DNA of 35,626 nt from Bacteroidales bacterium (GCA_004552615.1 SFNZ01000008.1:1-35626), one strand, 5' to 3'. Shown: positions 7,075 through 15,947, counted from the stretch's first letter. Made by a program: numbers and translations. Notes: generated by a model from the letters alone, not told the origin.

Positions 7075-8076
7075 ATGAACAGGAGCAGCAGACTCGCAAC
7101 GGCATACGCCATCACGGCCGGGATTGTCCTGGTCATGGCTCTTGCCGACCTTCTCTGCGGTCCTGTGGACATTGGCCTGAAAGAAATTGCAAAGTCCATT
7201 CTGGGAAGATGCGAAGATGATTTCATCTCACGGATAATCAATGTGATACGAGGTCCGAGAGTCCTCAGTGCAGCACTTGTCGGAGCATGTCTTGCCATTG
7301 CCGGGGCGCAGATGCAGTCCGTATTCAGGAACCCTCTGGCAGACCCTCACATATTCGGTCTCAGCGCAGGTGCAGGTACAGGCGTGGCAATCTTCACGGC
7401 AGCAGCTGGAGCAGGGGCCGGATCAATGCTTTCCGGAATCGGGATCACGGCTGCAGCATCAGCGGGAGCCCTCGTATCTGCAATACTTATAGCCCTGATG
7501 TCCACGAGAATACACCGTTCGTCAGGACTGCTCGTGGCAGGAGTCATGCTCGGTTTCGTGCTCGGTGCGATCACATCCATCATCGAGTATCATGCAGACG
7601 AGGCCGGACTGAAAATGTACTGGAATTGGGCGGCAGGCAGTTTCTCAGGCAACACACCTGTCCAGACAGGCATCCTCGCCATCGCCCTCGCTGTCGGTAC
7701 GGCCATGGCATTGGCCAATCACAAAGGGCTGACCCTCATGCTTTTCGGAGAAGAGTTCACAGTGGCGTCCGGAGGCAATGTGAAAAGAATCAGAATTTGG
7801 GCAGTGGCAAGCTGTTGCATCCTTGCCGGGGCTTCTACAGCTTTCTGCGGACCGGTGGGATTCGCGGGAATCATCGCTCCCCATATAGCGAGATGGACTT
7901 CCGGAAGGTCCTCCATGATCTGCATACTGCCATTGAGCGCGCTTACAGGAGCAGCCATCTGTCTCGCAGGAGATTTTCTGGCACAATGCACGGGGACTCC
8001 CCTGCCGGCAGGAAGCACCACGGCTCTCGTGGGAATACCTGTAATATTCTATCTGATGTCAAGATACAGGGACTGA
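7075..8076 (+). CDS. FecCD/BtuC-family ABC importer permease
   Basis: 333 residues with about nine or ten hydrophobic helices and family hallmarks: RGPRVLSAALVGACLAIAGA near the N-terminus, NPLADPHIFGLSAGAG, the GFAGIIAPHIAR coupling segment and ALVGIPVIFYL at the end. These permeases import iron-siderophore complexes, heme or cobalamin with a periplasmic binding protein. No binding-protein gene is in the window. The stop lies inside the 3' end of the convergent ATPase gene, a 28-bp tail-to-tail overlap. Substrate is not predictable. Confidence 0.92.
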   Translation: MNRSSRLATAYAITAGIVLVMALADLLCGPVDIGLKEIAKSILGRCEDDFISRIINVIRGPRVLSAALVGACLAIAGAQMQSVFRNPLADPHIFGLSAGAGTGVAIFTAAAGAGAGSMLSGIGITAAASAGALVSAILIALMSTRIHRSSGLLVAGVMLGFVLGAITSIIEYHADEAGLKMYWNWAAGSFSGNTPVQTGILAIALAVGTAMALANHKGLTLMLFGEEFTVASGGNVKRIRIWAVASCCILAGASTAFCGPVGFAGIIAPHIARWTSGRSSMICILPLSALTGAAICLAGDFLAQCTGTPLPAGSTTALVGIPVIFYLMSRYRD

Positions 8077-8786
8077 ACATTGAAACAATGCTTCAGGACA
8101 TCTTTTCTTTGATCCAGGCCGGCATTGCTTCCGGAATCGAAAAGAATTGCATACGAATCGCCTTTGGAGCGTCCCAGCCCCATGACTCTTGTCACTGTCA
8201 GGACGGAATCGGCAATATCGTGGGATGAGAAAATGACTGAACGGCAGCCGCAGGAAGAATTTCGCAGGAGTTTCAGGATATCGATTCTGGCCTCGACGTC
8301 GAGGAACGCGGTAGGTTCATCCAAAAGCACAAGTCCAGCATTCTGTACCAATGAGGAAGCTATGCAGGCCTTCTGGAATTCCCCGTCGCTGAGTTGCATG
8401 ATGTCCTTCCCGGAAAATTCCTCAATGCCGATTGACTCCATCACTTCTTCTATACGCGCTGCGGCATTGCCAAGGACCCGGCCAGTCCAGTCTGATGACC
8501 GGTACAGTCCCATTGAGACGAACTCCTTGACTGTGAAGCCCTTGACCCTCGGAATACGGGACGGCACGAACACGGCTCCGCAGTTCATTTCAAGAGTTCC
8601 TGACACAGGAGGAATCAGTCCGGCCAGAGTACGGAGCAATGTGGTCTTGCCGGTACCGTTGGGCCCGCACAGGAGAACGCATTCCCCCGGGACAATCCTG
8701 AATGAAGATTCCCCTGTTAATCCTGCAGCCCCGTAGCCGACGGAAAGCCTGTCTGCAACGGCAATATGTTCCGTATTATTGCTCAT
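8049..8786 (-). CDS. ABC transporter ATPase, FecE/BtuD type
   Basis: 245 residues with Walker A GPNGTGKT (41-48), signature LSDGE (132-136, a variant of LSGGQ), Walker B LVLLDEP (152-158), D-loop FLD (161-163) and H-loop His189 (SSHD). The usual Q-loop glutamine appears replaced: FVPSRIP sits where a PQ would be expected. It probably powers the FecCD permease next door, because both belong to the same importer class. However, the two genes face each other, overlap by 28 bp and cannot share an mRNA. The ATG is only 7 bp from a perfect -7 element, suggesting a nearly leaderless transcript. Confidence 0.88.
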   Translation of the reverse strand: MSNNTEHIAVADRLSVGYGAAGLTGESSFRIVPGECVLLCGPNGTGKTTLLRTLAGLIPPVSGTLEMNCGAVFVPSRIPRVKGFTVKEFVSMGLYRSSDWTGRVLGNAAARIEEVMESIGIEEFSGKDIMQLSDGEFQKACIASSLVQNAGLVLLDEPTAFLDVEARIDILKLLRNSSCGCRSVIFSSHDIADSVLTVTRVMGLGRSKGDSYAILFDSGSNAGLDQRKDVLKHCFNVQSLYLDIR

Positions 8787-8793
8787 GACGATG

Positions 8794-8801
8794 CAAAGTT
8801 A
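8794..8801 (-). promoter_or_regulatory. -7 element of the ABC ATPase gene
   Basis: TAACTTTG on the minus strand matches the consensus exactly and lies 7 bp from the ATG at 8786. The -33 region is poor (TTTC-like). Confidence 0.5.
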
Positions 8802-8817
8802 AAAAATCATTTCCACT

Positions 8818-8849
8818 ATTGGAAAATACTTGCGGATAAGCTAACTTTG
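8818..8849 (+). promoter_or_regulatory. polA promoter
   Basis: ATTG at 8818-8821, a 20-bp spacer and a perfect TAACTTTG at 8842-8849. The polA ATG is 31 bp downstream. This promoter is back-to-back with that of the ABC ATPase gene. Confidence 0.65.
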
Positions 8850-8880
8850 AATAATTGTCCCATATCAGGACATTTGCATT

Positions 8881-11580
8881 ATGAAAGACAGATTATTCTT
8901 GATAGACGGGCACGCACTGGTATTCAAGATGTATTATGCCTTCCTCAGAAGGCCGATGATAAACTCGAAGGGAGACGATATGTCGATCCTGTTCGGATTC
9001 ACAAAATACATTCTTGAGCTCGTCCAGCGCGAACAGCCCACACATTTCGCAGTGGCGTTCGATCCTCCGGGGGGCACGTTCAGGAACGAGATGTACCCTG
9101 CATACAAGGCAAACCGCAGCGAGACTCCGCAGTTGGTGATCGATGCGCTGGAACCTCTCGTGGAATTGTGCAGGGCCCTGGATATCCCGGTCCTGATGAT
9201 ACCCGGATTCGAGGCTGACGACGTTATCGGTTCGATGGCCGTCAAGATGCGCGGGGAAGGCATGGATGTGTATATGGTGACTCCTGACAAGGACTACGGA
9301 CAGCTTGTAGGTGACGGAATTTACCAGTACCGTCCCGGCAAGGCAGGAGAGACTGCGGAAATAATAGGCAGCGCGGAAATATGTGCGAAATACGGAATCT
9401 CGGACCCGTCCCAGGTCATCGAGATGCTTACATTGTGCGGTGACACTGCCGACAATGTGCCGGGAGTCAAGGGCATTGGCGAAGTAGGGGCAGGCAAGCT
9501 CATTTCCAAATACGGAAGCGTGGAGAACATATACCGGCATCTTGACGAGCTCACGGCCCGGCAGAAGTCGCAATTCGAGGAAGCTGAAAGTCATATTGCA
9601 CTCAGCCATTCGCTCGTGACCATCAAGACGGACATCCCGTTAGCCACTACTGCTGACGACATGAGGCTGACTATGCGTTACAATGCGAAAGTTGCGGAAC
9701 TCTTCGGGCAGTACGAGTTCAATTCCCTGAAGAAGCTTGTGCCGGAATCGGACAAGGCGCCTTCCGAAGAGAAACAGGCCGGCTCCGGAAGAAAGCTTGT
9801 CGTGGAGGAGGCACCAACAGCCGGATTCATCAGCGAAGCCGTCAGGAACAGGGCCGTGGCAATGAGCTGCAAGTCATCCGGATTGTCAGGCTGCACGATG
9901 ACTCTTGCAACATGCCCTGATGACGGTGCAGTGCGCTCTAGCTCAGGAGATTTGCGTGTCCGTACGGCTACCGGGGAAGTTTCGGCTTTCGCAGCCCTGT
10001 TGGAGAACCCTGATGTGGACAAATACGGATACTATCTCAAACAGCAGTTCTCCCTCCTTGCCGAAGAGGGCATTGCGATACAGGGCAAACTATTGGACAT
10101 CAGCCTGATGCATTATCTCATAAATCCGGAAAGAAGCCACAGCCCGGAAATATTGGCCCGGACATACGCCGGAATCGAACTTGAGGAATGCGGACAGGAG
10201 GAGCGGGAGGACGAGCCTGTGAGCCTGTTTGACGAGCCCGCTGCAGAGGAGCCTGGGGATAACCTCATAAGGGAAACTGCAGCAGCAATGGTTACAGGTC
10301 TTGCCGTGCATGAGGAACTGATAAAGTCTTCCGGCGGAGAAACCTCCCTCAACGAACTTTACTTCAGGATGGAGGAACCTCTGCTGAAAGTTCTGTCACG
10401 GATGGAAAGAGCCGGAGTCAAGGTTGACCTCGGACAGCTCAGGGAATTCGCAGACGGGCTTCGTGCCGAACTGGCAGAGAGGGAGGAGCGGATAAGGACA
10501 ATGACGGATGAACCGAACCTGAACATTTCCTCTCCGAAACAGATCGGGGACGTGCTCTTCGACAAACTTCACCTCGACCCGAAAGCGAAGAAGACCGGCA
10601 GGGGCAGCTATCCGACTGACGAGACCACGCTTGCGGCATTGTCCGGGAAGCATCCTGTAATCGGCGAGATATTGGAATTCCGCGGGGTGAAGAAACTGCT
10701 TTCGACCTACATAGAGCCGTTCCCGGGCTATATCTCACAGAAGGACGGAAGGGTGCATACCACTTTCAACCAGGCACTTACGGCCACCGGTAGGCTGAGT
10801 TCATCAGCACCGAACCTGCAGAATATACCTATCAGGACGGAGAGGGGCAAGGAAATCAGGAAGGCTTTCGTCCCCGGAACGTCTGACGGATTCATAGTGT
10901 CCGCCGACTATTCACAGATAGAGCTCAGGATAATGGCGCACCTCAGCCAGGACATGCATCTCATACAGTCATTCCGGGAAGGGATTGACGTGCACAAGGC
11001 CACTGCCGCCAAGATTTTCGGCATTCCTCACGAGGAAGTGACAGCAGACCAGAGAAGGGTGGCGAAGACAGCCAATTTCGGAATAATGTACGGAATCTCG
11101 TCCTTCGGCCTGGCGCAGAGGCTCGGCATTTCTAGAAGCGAGGCGAAGAAAATCATAGATGACTATTTCTCAGCGTTCCCGGCAATCAGGTCTTTCATCG
11201 AAGACACATTGTCCGCCGCACGGGAGAACGGATATGTGGAGACAATCTTCGGCAGGAGGAGATATCTCCCGGACATCAACGCCAGAAACGCAACTGTCAG
11301 GGCTCTTGCCGAGAGGAATGCCGTGAACGCACCTATACAGGGAACATCCGCTGACATCATCAAGCTGGCCATGATCAGCGTTGACCGGAAACTGGCCGAA
11401 GAAAAGCTGGCGAGCAGGATGGTGCTCCAGATCCACGACGAGCTACTATTTGACACTGCGGCCGGGGAGGTGGACAGGGTGATGGAAATCGCCGTGCAGG
11501 AAATGGAGCACGTGACAGAATTATCAGTTCCACTTACAGTAGAATGCAATTATGGAAAAAACTGGCTTGAAGCTCACTAA
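8881..11580 (+). CDS. polA: DNA polymerase I
   Basis: 899 residues covering repair and Okazaki-fragment processing. The N-terminal 5' nuclease (about 1-290) keeps its metal-binding acids: Asp9, FDPPGGTFR, GFEADD, TPDKDY and GDTADNVPG. The C-terminal polymerase has motif A DYSQIELR (Asp676), motif B RRVAKTANFGIMYG (Lys729) and motif C QIHDEL (Asp853). The middle 3'-5' exonuclease-like domain is degenerate. Where E. coli has the DTE metal-binding motif, the sequence reads VAMSCKSSGLSG (from residue 326) without the acidic pair, so proofreading is probably absent. The polA 3' end overlaps the sigma factor start by 29 bp. Confidence 0.97.
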   Translation: MKDRLFLIDGHALVFKMYYAFLRRPMINSKGDDMSILFGFTKYILELVQREQPTHFAVAFDPPGGTFRNEMYPAYKANRSETPQLVIDALEPLVELCRALDIPVLMIPGFEADDVIGSMAVKMRGEGMDVYMVTPDKDYGQLVGDGIYQYRPGKAGETAEIIGSAEICAKYGISDPSQVIEMLTLCGDTADNVPGVKGIGEVGAGKLISKYGSVENIYRHLDELTARQKSQFEEAESHIALSHSLVTIKTDIPLATTADDMRLTMRYNAKVAELFGQYEFNSLKKLVPESDKAPSEEKQAGSGRKLVVEEAPTAGFISEAVRNRAVAMSCKSSGLSGCTMTLATCPDDGAVRSSSGDLRVRTATGEVSAFAALLENPDVDKYGYYLKQQFSLLAEEGIAIQGKLLDISLMHYLINPERSHSPEILARTYAGIELEECGQEEREDEPVSLFDEPAAEEPGDNLIRETAAAMVTGLAVHEELIKSSGGETSLNELYFRMEEPLLKVLSRMERAGVKVDLGQLREFADGLRAELAEREERIRTMTDEPNLNISSPKQIGDVLFDKLHLDPKAKKTGRGSYPTDETTLAALSGKHPVIGEILEFRGVKKLLSTYIEPFPGYISQKDGRVHTTFNQALTATGRLSSSAPNLQNIPIRTERGKEIRKAFVPGTSDGFIVSADYSQIELRIMAHLSQDMHLIQSFREGIDVHKATAAKIFGIPHEEVTADQRRVAKTANFGIMYGISSFGLAQRLGISRSEAKKIIDDYFSAFPAIRSFIEDTLSAARENGYVETIFGRRRYLPDINARNATVRALAERNAVNAPIQGTSADIIKLAMISVDRKLAEEKLASRMVLQIHDELLFDTAAGEVDRVMEIAVQEMEHVTELSVPLTVECNYGKNWLEAH

Positions 11581-12163
11581 CATTGATGATGACGGGCTCG
11601 TGAAGATGGCCCTCGAAGGCTCCAGGCAGGAGTCCGAGGCGGCATTCTTCACATTGTATGCACGTTACCACAAGGCAGTGTCGGGACATATCGGCAAATA
11701 TGTGAAAGAGAGCGAGGAAATCGAGGATATCTGCATGGAGAGCTTCGAGAAGGCTTTCGGCAAGCTGTCCACTTTCAGGACAGGCGGCAAGATGTCCACC
11801 TGGCTTTTCCGCATCGCGAGGAACACCGCGTTCGACCATCAGTGCAAGAGCAAGGTAAGAGGTCAGAAAATCGAGAAGACGTCGATTGACAATGCTGCCG
11901 ATGACTCGATGGATGTCGCGGACGACAGGCTGAGTCCTGAGGAGAATGTCATTTCAACGCAGGACCACGAGAATTTCCTCAACTGCATCGACAAGCTTCC
12001 GCTTCATTACATGACCGTCGCAAAAATGTGCTTCATCGACAATCTCGGATACAAGGAGATTGCCGAGAAGACGGAGATTCCGGTGAATACAGTGAAGACC
12101 AGAATCAGCCGGGCCAAGAATTTGATCGTCCAGATGATGCTGGACATGGAGGAAGAGATATGA
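11552..12163 (+). CDS. ECF-type RNA polymerase sigma factor
   Basis: 203 residues. Sigma region 2 lies at about 25-95 (YARYHKAVSGHIGKYVKESE, EDICMESFEKAFGKL, STWLFRIARNTAFDH). An acidic linker follows (AADDSMDVADDRLSPEE), then region 4 helix-turn-helix at about 145-195 (YKEIAEKTEIPVNTVKTRIS RAK). It directs RNA polymerase core to a specific promoter set, which is unknown. Its start is inside the end of polA (29-bp overlap) and its stop overlaps the rsmG start (ATGA), so it is embedded in a housekeeping operon. No anti-sigma gene is adjacent, unlike many Bacteroidota ECF factors paired with FecR. Confidence 0.9.
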   Translation: MEKTGLKLTNIDDDGLVKMALEGSRQESEAAFFTLYARYHKAVSGHIGKYVKESEEIEDICMESFEKAFGKLSTFRTGGKMSTWLFRIARNTAFDHQCKSKVRGQKIEKTSIDNAADDSMDVADDRLSPEENVISTQDHENFLNCIDKLPLHYMTVAKMCFIDNLGYKEIAEKTEIPVNTVKTRISRAKNLIVQMMLDMEEEI

Positions 12164-12879
12164 ACGCAGAAGAATTCATCGGTTTTGCGAGACAATGGAA
12201 TCCGGACATCACTCCCGGAATGGAGGAACGTTTCCGGAAGCTCGAGCCGCTATACAACGACTGGAACTCGAAAATCAACGTTATATCAAGGAAGGACATC
12301 GGCAGCCTGTATATGCGCCATGTACTTCATTCTCTTGCAATTGCGGAATATCTGCGCCGTGAGAGGCCGGATGTATATGAAGAGTTCAGGGAGGGACGCA
12401 GGAGTCCTTCCGGGAAAACGGAAAGAATCTCGGTACTGGACCTGGGAACGGGCGGAGGATTTCCGGGCATCCCGCTCGCGATACTGTTCCCGCATACGGA
12501 TTTCACCCTGTGCGACTCGGTGGGCAAGAAGATAATCGTGGCCGGGGAGGTTGCTTCGGTCCTCGGGCTGGAGAATGTCACCACGGTCAATGCCAGGGCT
12601 GAGTCACTCGGCAGGACGTTTGACCATGTCGTCTCGAGGGCTGTCACGGCATTGGACAATTTCTATCCATGGGTTGCGGGAAAATACACAGGCAGCATCC
12701 TATACCTGAAAGGAGGGGATTTCGCAGAAGAGCTCTGCCGCATGATGTCTGAAGGCAAATTCTGTCCGGGTTCGGTGAAGACATGGAAGATATCGGACTG
12801 GATAGACGACGTGATGTTCGATGAGAAATATGTCATCGACATTCCTGCCGCCGGGAAGGCAAGAGCCGCAAAACACTGA
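12160..12879 (+). CDS. rsmG: 16S rRNA (guanine527-N7)-methyltransferase
   Basis: 239 residues from the ATG at 12160, chosen because it forms an ATGA overlap with the sigma factor stop and follows GGAGGAAGAG. The frame is open further upstream, but that part lies inside the sigma factor gene. The SAM-binding motif is VLDLGTGGGFPGIPLAI (about 92-108), with the NVISRKD and RHVLHSL segments before it and SRAVTALD after it, all typical of RsmG. It methylates G527 of 16S rRNA using S-adenosylmethionine. A charged insert of about 20 residues (DVYEEFREGRRSPSGKTER) precedes the SAM motif. Confidence 0.93.
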   Translation: MNAEEFIGFARQWNPDITPGMEERFRKLEPLYNDWNSKINVISRKDIGSLYMRHVLHSLAIAEYLRRERPDVYEEFREGRRSPSGKTERISVLDLGTGGGFPGIPLAILFPHTDFTLCDSVGKKIIVAGEVASVLGLENVTTVNARAESLGRTFDHVVSRAVTALDNFYPWVAGKYTGSILYLKGGDFAEELCRMMSEGKFCPGSVKTWKISDWIDDVMFDEKYVIDIPAAGKARAAKH

Positions 12880-12890
12880 TATACACTAAC

Positions 12891-13328
12891 ATGGAGTTCC
12901 TCGAAGGTCTCGGTCTCATCGGCCTGTTCATCGGTACGTTTCTAGCTGCCACGATATTTCCATTCAGTTCGGATGCGCTGTATCTTGCGGTTCTGGCCGC
13001 GACGGGCAACCCTGTCGGATGTCTGGTTTACGGGACATTGGGGAACTGGCTCGGAAGCGTGGTGACATTCTGGATGGGCTGGATAGGCCGGTGGGAATGG
13101 ATTGAGAAATGGTTTCACGTCAAGCCCGAAACATTGCAGCGGCAGAAAGAGAAGATAGACCGGTTCGGGGTCTGGCTCGCACTGATATGCTGGGTGCCTT
13201 TCATCGGAGATGTAATCGCGATTGCGCTCGGATTCTACAAGACTCCTCCTGGCAGGACCTGTCTTCTGCTCTTCATCGGCAAATTACTGCGTTTTTTGGT
13301 CTGGAATCTTGTCTACGGACTGTTTTGA
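12891..13328 (+). CDS. YqaA/DedA-like small membrane protein
   Basis: 145 residues with about four hydrophobic segments: GLGLIGLFIGTFLAATIFPF, ALYLAVLAATGNP, YGTLGNWLGSVVTFWMGWIG and the C-terminal ALICWVPFIGDVIAIALGFY. The pattern matches the VTT/SNARE-associated family (YqaA subgroup), including the re-entrant LICWVPFIGD segment. Related DedA proteins are tied to membrane lipid homeostasis, but the role of YqaA types is not established. It is 11 bp after rsmG and probably co-transcribed. Confidence 0.8.
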   Translation: MEFLEGLGLIGLFIGTFLAATIFPFSSDALYLAVLAATGNPVGCLVYGTLGNWLGSVVTFWMGWIGRWEWIEKWFHVKPETLQRQKEKIDRFGVWLALICWVPFIGDVIAIALGFYKTPPGRTCLLLFIGKLLRFLVWNLVYGLF

Positions 13329-13347
13329 CGAATTATTTCAGAAAAAT

Positions 13348-13378
13348 TTTGTTATTCGCATCAAAAAGACTAAATTTG
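13348..13378 (+). promoter_or_regulatory. rpmH promoter
   Basis: A perfect TTTG (13348-13351), 19-bp spacer and perfect TAAATTTG (13371-13378), the best consensus promoter in the window. The leader before rpmH is about 40 bases. Confidence 0.75.
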
Positions 13379-13421
13379 CATTCCTATTTGTGAAAGTAGA
13401 ATAATATAAAAAATCAAGATA

Positions 13422-13574
13422 ATGAAAAGAACATTTCAACCATCTGTACGCAAACGTGTGAACAAGCACGGATTCCGCGAGCGTATGTCAACGCCAAATG
13501 GCCGTCGCGTACTGGCTTCACGCCGTCGTCATGGACGCAAGAAGCTGACTGTTTCTTCAGAGGAGAGATTCTAA
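13422..13574 (+). CDS. rpmH: 50S ribosomal protein L34
   Basis: A 50-residue highly basic protein beginning MKRTFQPSVRKRVNKHGFRE with NGRRVLASRRRHGRKKLTVS after it, an unmistakable L34. It is a structural protein of the large ribosomal subunit. Length is normal. It has its own strong promoter and a hairpin terminator, so it is a single-gene unit. The classical rpmH-rnpA and dnaA neighbours are not here, as is usual in Bacteroidota. Confidence 0.97.
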   Translation: MKRTFQPSVRKRVNKHGFRERMSTPNGRRVLASRRRHGRKKLTVSSEERF

Positions 13575-13593
13575 TTTCCCTCTTACACAGTTT

Positions 13594-13650
13594 AAGAAAG
13601 GTGACCGGAAAGTCCTGAGACTTCGAGGCCACCTTCTTTGTTTTGCTTTA
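13594..13650 (+). terminator. rpmH terminator
   Basis: AAGAAAGGTGACC (13594-13606) pairs with GGCCACCTTCTT (13627-13638) with small bulges, followed by TTTGTTTTGCTTT. This is a Rho-independent terminator. It lies between convergent rpmH and purB and may partly serve purB too. Confidence 0.8.
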
Positions 13651-13668
13651 TTCAGACGTTTCACCCCA

Positions 13669-15009
13669 TCAGAAGCCGGTATAGCTCCAAGGGGTGATGG
13701 CACGGAGTTCATCCTTGACGGAATCCGACACGGCGAGTGTGTTGATGAAATTCTCCATTGTCTCCTCGTCGATTCCGGCACCGGTACGGGTCAGGGCCTT
13801 CAGGGTCTCATAAGGATTAGGATATCCTTCCCGCCTGAGAATGGTCTGCACGGCCTCTGCAATCACAGCCCAGTTGCGCTCCAGGTCTGCATGCAGGGCA
13901 TCCTCGTTGAGAATCAGCTTGCCGAGTCCCTTGCTGAGGGATGCAAATGCGATAAGTCCGTGTGCTACAGGCACCCCAACATTCCTGAGAACAGTCGAGT
14001 CTGTCAAATCACGCTGGAGACGCGAAATCGGAAGTTTCATGGAGAGGAATGTCAGTACGGCATCTGCCATTCCGAGATTGCCCTCAGCGTTCTCGAAGTC
14101 GATAGGATTCACCTTATGAGGCATTGCCGAAGATCCCACCTCGTTCTTGTTCACCTTCTGGCGGAAATACTCCATCGAAATATATGTCCAGATGTCGCGG
14201 CAAAGGTCTATGAGAATAGTGTTGATGCGCCTCAGGCAGTCAAAAATCGAAGCAAGATTGTCATAATGTTCAATCTGCGTAGTCGGGAAAGAGCGCCTCA
14301 GACCAAGGGAAGCCACGAAATCATTTCCGAAAGTCACCCAGTCAATGTCAGGGAATGCCACCTTGTGGGCGTTCATGTTGCCGGTCGCACCGCCGAACTT
14401 GGCCGGATATGTGAGCTGCGAGAACTGCCTGAGCTGCTCCTCGAGACGTACCTGGTACACCTTGAATTCCTTGCCGAGCCTGGTCGGAGAAGCCGGCTGC
14501 CCGTGGGTCTTCGCAAGCATCGGAATGTCCTTCCACTGCTCCGCCATTACTGATATCGTATCGAGAACCGCCTGTAGAGCAGGCATATAGACATTCTCAA
14601 GAGCCTCCTTCAACATCAGCGGCTGGGACGTATTGTTGATATCCTGGGACGTGAGGCCGAAATGCACGAACTCGGACCATTTCTCGAGACCGAGCTCCTT
14701 GAAACGGCGCTTGATGAAATACTCGACCGCCTTCACGTCGTGATTCGTGGTCTTCTCGATCTCCTTCACCTCTGCGGCCTGCTCAGGAGTCAGGTCCTCA
14801 TAAATCTTGCGCATTGCCGGGAAGAGCGAATTGTCCACATCGGCGAGCTGCGGCAGAGGAATCCTGCACAAAGCGATGTAATACTCGATTTCCACACGGA
14901 TCCTGTAACGGATCAACGCATATTCACTGAAATACGGCCTGAGAGCCTCTGTCTTGGATGCATATCTTCCGTCGACCGGAGAGACTGCCAATAAAGAATG
15001 GGTGTCCAT
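13669..15009 (-). CDS. purB: adenylosuccinate lyase
   Basis: 446 residues of the fumarase/aspartase superfamily. It cleaves adenylosuccinate and SAICAR, releasing fumarate, in purine synthesis. Signature GSSAMPHKVNP is at 292-302, with the catalytic serine in the flexible loop. His169 in KTHGQPASPT and the TSQDINNT segment (120-127) complete the active site. Length and the N-terminal SPVDGRY match the E. coli-type PurB. It is preceded 50 bp upstream by folP on the same strand, with a separate -7 element between them. Confidence 0.97.
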   Translation of the reverse strand: MDTHSLLAVSPVDGRYASKTEALRPYFSEYALIRYRIRVEIEYYIALCRIPLPQLADVDNSLFPAMRKIYEDLTPEQAAEVKEIEKTTNHDVKAVEYFIKRRFKELGLEKWSEFVHFGLTSQDINNTSQPLMLKEALENVYMPALQAVLDTISVMAEQWKDIPMLAKTHGQPASPTRLGKEFKVYQVRLEEQLRQFSQLTYPAKFGGATGNMNAHKVAFPDIDWVTFGNDFVASLGLRRSFPTTQIEHYDNLASIFDCLRRINTILIDLCRDIWTYISMEYFRQKVNKNEVGSSAMPHKVNPIDFENAEGNLGMADAVLTFLSMKLPISRLQRDLTDSTVLRNVGVPVAHGLIAFASLSKGLGKLILNEDALHADLERNWAVIAEAVQTILRREGYPNPYETLKALTRTGAGIDEETMENFINTLAVSDSVKDELRAITPWSYTGF

Positions 15010-15032
15010 TGTCCGAAAATATTGATGAACTG

Positions 15033-15040
15033 CAAAGATA
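15033..15040 (-). promoter_or_regulatory. purB -7 element
   Basis: TATCTTTG on the minus strand, 23 bp before the purB ATG. There is no clear -33 match. It may add to read-through from folP. Confidence 0.4.
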
Positions 15041-15059
15041 GTGATTTTCCATGGAAATT

Positions 15060-15932
15060 CTATGGTTCCATGGTGCGGTAAAGCGCGACTGTACGGACTG
15101 CCTCTGCCACGTCATGCACCCTCAGGATGTCCGCACCGGAGCACAGGGCCTTGTAATGCAGCACCTGCGTGGCCGGGAGAGCCTCCTCCGGAGTAATGTC
15201 GAACTTCCTATAAATCATACTCTTGCGTGATACACCGACCAGAATTTTCTTTCCGAATTCCGAAAAACGCGGAAGGTCGCGCATCAGCCGGTAATTCTGG
15301 TCCACAGTCTTGGCAAAACCGAATCCGGGATCCAGAATCCAGTTCTCCACTCCCGCCCCGGCAGCTTTTTCAGCAAATTCATGGAAATATTGCATCACGG
15401 AATCCGTCACGTCATCATAAGACGTCAGGGACTGCATCGTGGCAGGATTGCCCCTCATGTGCATTGCCACGAACGGAAGACGCAGCTGTCCTGCAGTGAC
15501 GAGCATCTCACTGAGAGCCTCATTATCATTGGCATTCACCCCCGGCATTCCATAGCCCGCCGTCACGTCATTCACGATGAACTCCCCTATCAGGTCATAT
15601 ACCTTGCGCACCACTGACGGCCAATATGTGTCTATCGAGATTTTCACTTCAGGGAATTCCCTGCGGATCGCCCTCAAAGCCGGCTTCAACCTGCGCCATT
15701 CCTCATCCTCCCCTACGGCCTCCGAGCCGGGCCTGGTGGAGCAGGCTCCAATATCGAGTATCGCAGCACCTTCCTCCATCATCGCAGCAGCGCGTCTCAC
15801 GACTTTGTCAATATCATCGTCACCGTTCCCGTCAAGGCAACGGCTTTCCGGATAATAGGAATTGTCCGTAAGGTTGATTATCCCCATCACCTCGATCTTT
15901 CTCCCCGATGTAAGCATTTTCACAGTTGTCAT
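15060..15932 (-). CDS. folP: dihydropteroate synthase
   Basis: 290 residues from the ATG at 15930-15932. An ATG nine codons further upstream (15959) lies at the edge of a -7 element and is unlikely to be transcribed. DHPS motifs occur in order: MGIINLT, DIGACSTRPGSE, SIDTYWPSV, NDVTAGYG, MHMRGNPATMQ, DPGFGFAKT, VGVSRKSMI and RVHDV. The enzyme joins p-aminobenzoate to 6-hydroxymethyl-dihydropterin pyrophosphate in folate synthesis and is the sulfonamide target. The first motif reads NLTDNSYYP rather than the common NVTPDSF. It is divergent from tmk. Confidence 0.95.
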   Translation of the reverse strand: MTTVKMLTSGRKIEVMGIINLTDNSYYPESRCLDGNGDDDIDKVVRRAAAMMEEGAAILDIGACSTRPGSEAVGEDEEWRRLKPALRAIRREFPEVKISIDTYWPSVVRKVYDLIGEFIVNDVTAGYGMPGVNANDNEALSEMLVTAGQLRLPFVAMHMRGNPATMQSLTSYDDVTDSVMQYFHEFAEKAAGAGVENWILDPGFGFAKTVDQNYRLMRDLPRFSEFGKKILVGVSRKSMIYRKFDITPEEALPATQVLHYKALCSGADILRVHDVAEAVRTVALYRTMEP

Positions 15933-15947
15933 ATTCGATTTTTTCTG

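Noticed and set aside
7287..8228. 313-codon plus-strand frame
   Set aside because: It is an out-of-frame shadow of the FecCD permease with Arg/His/Ser-rich composition.
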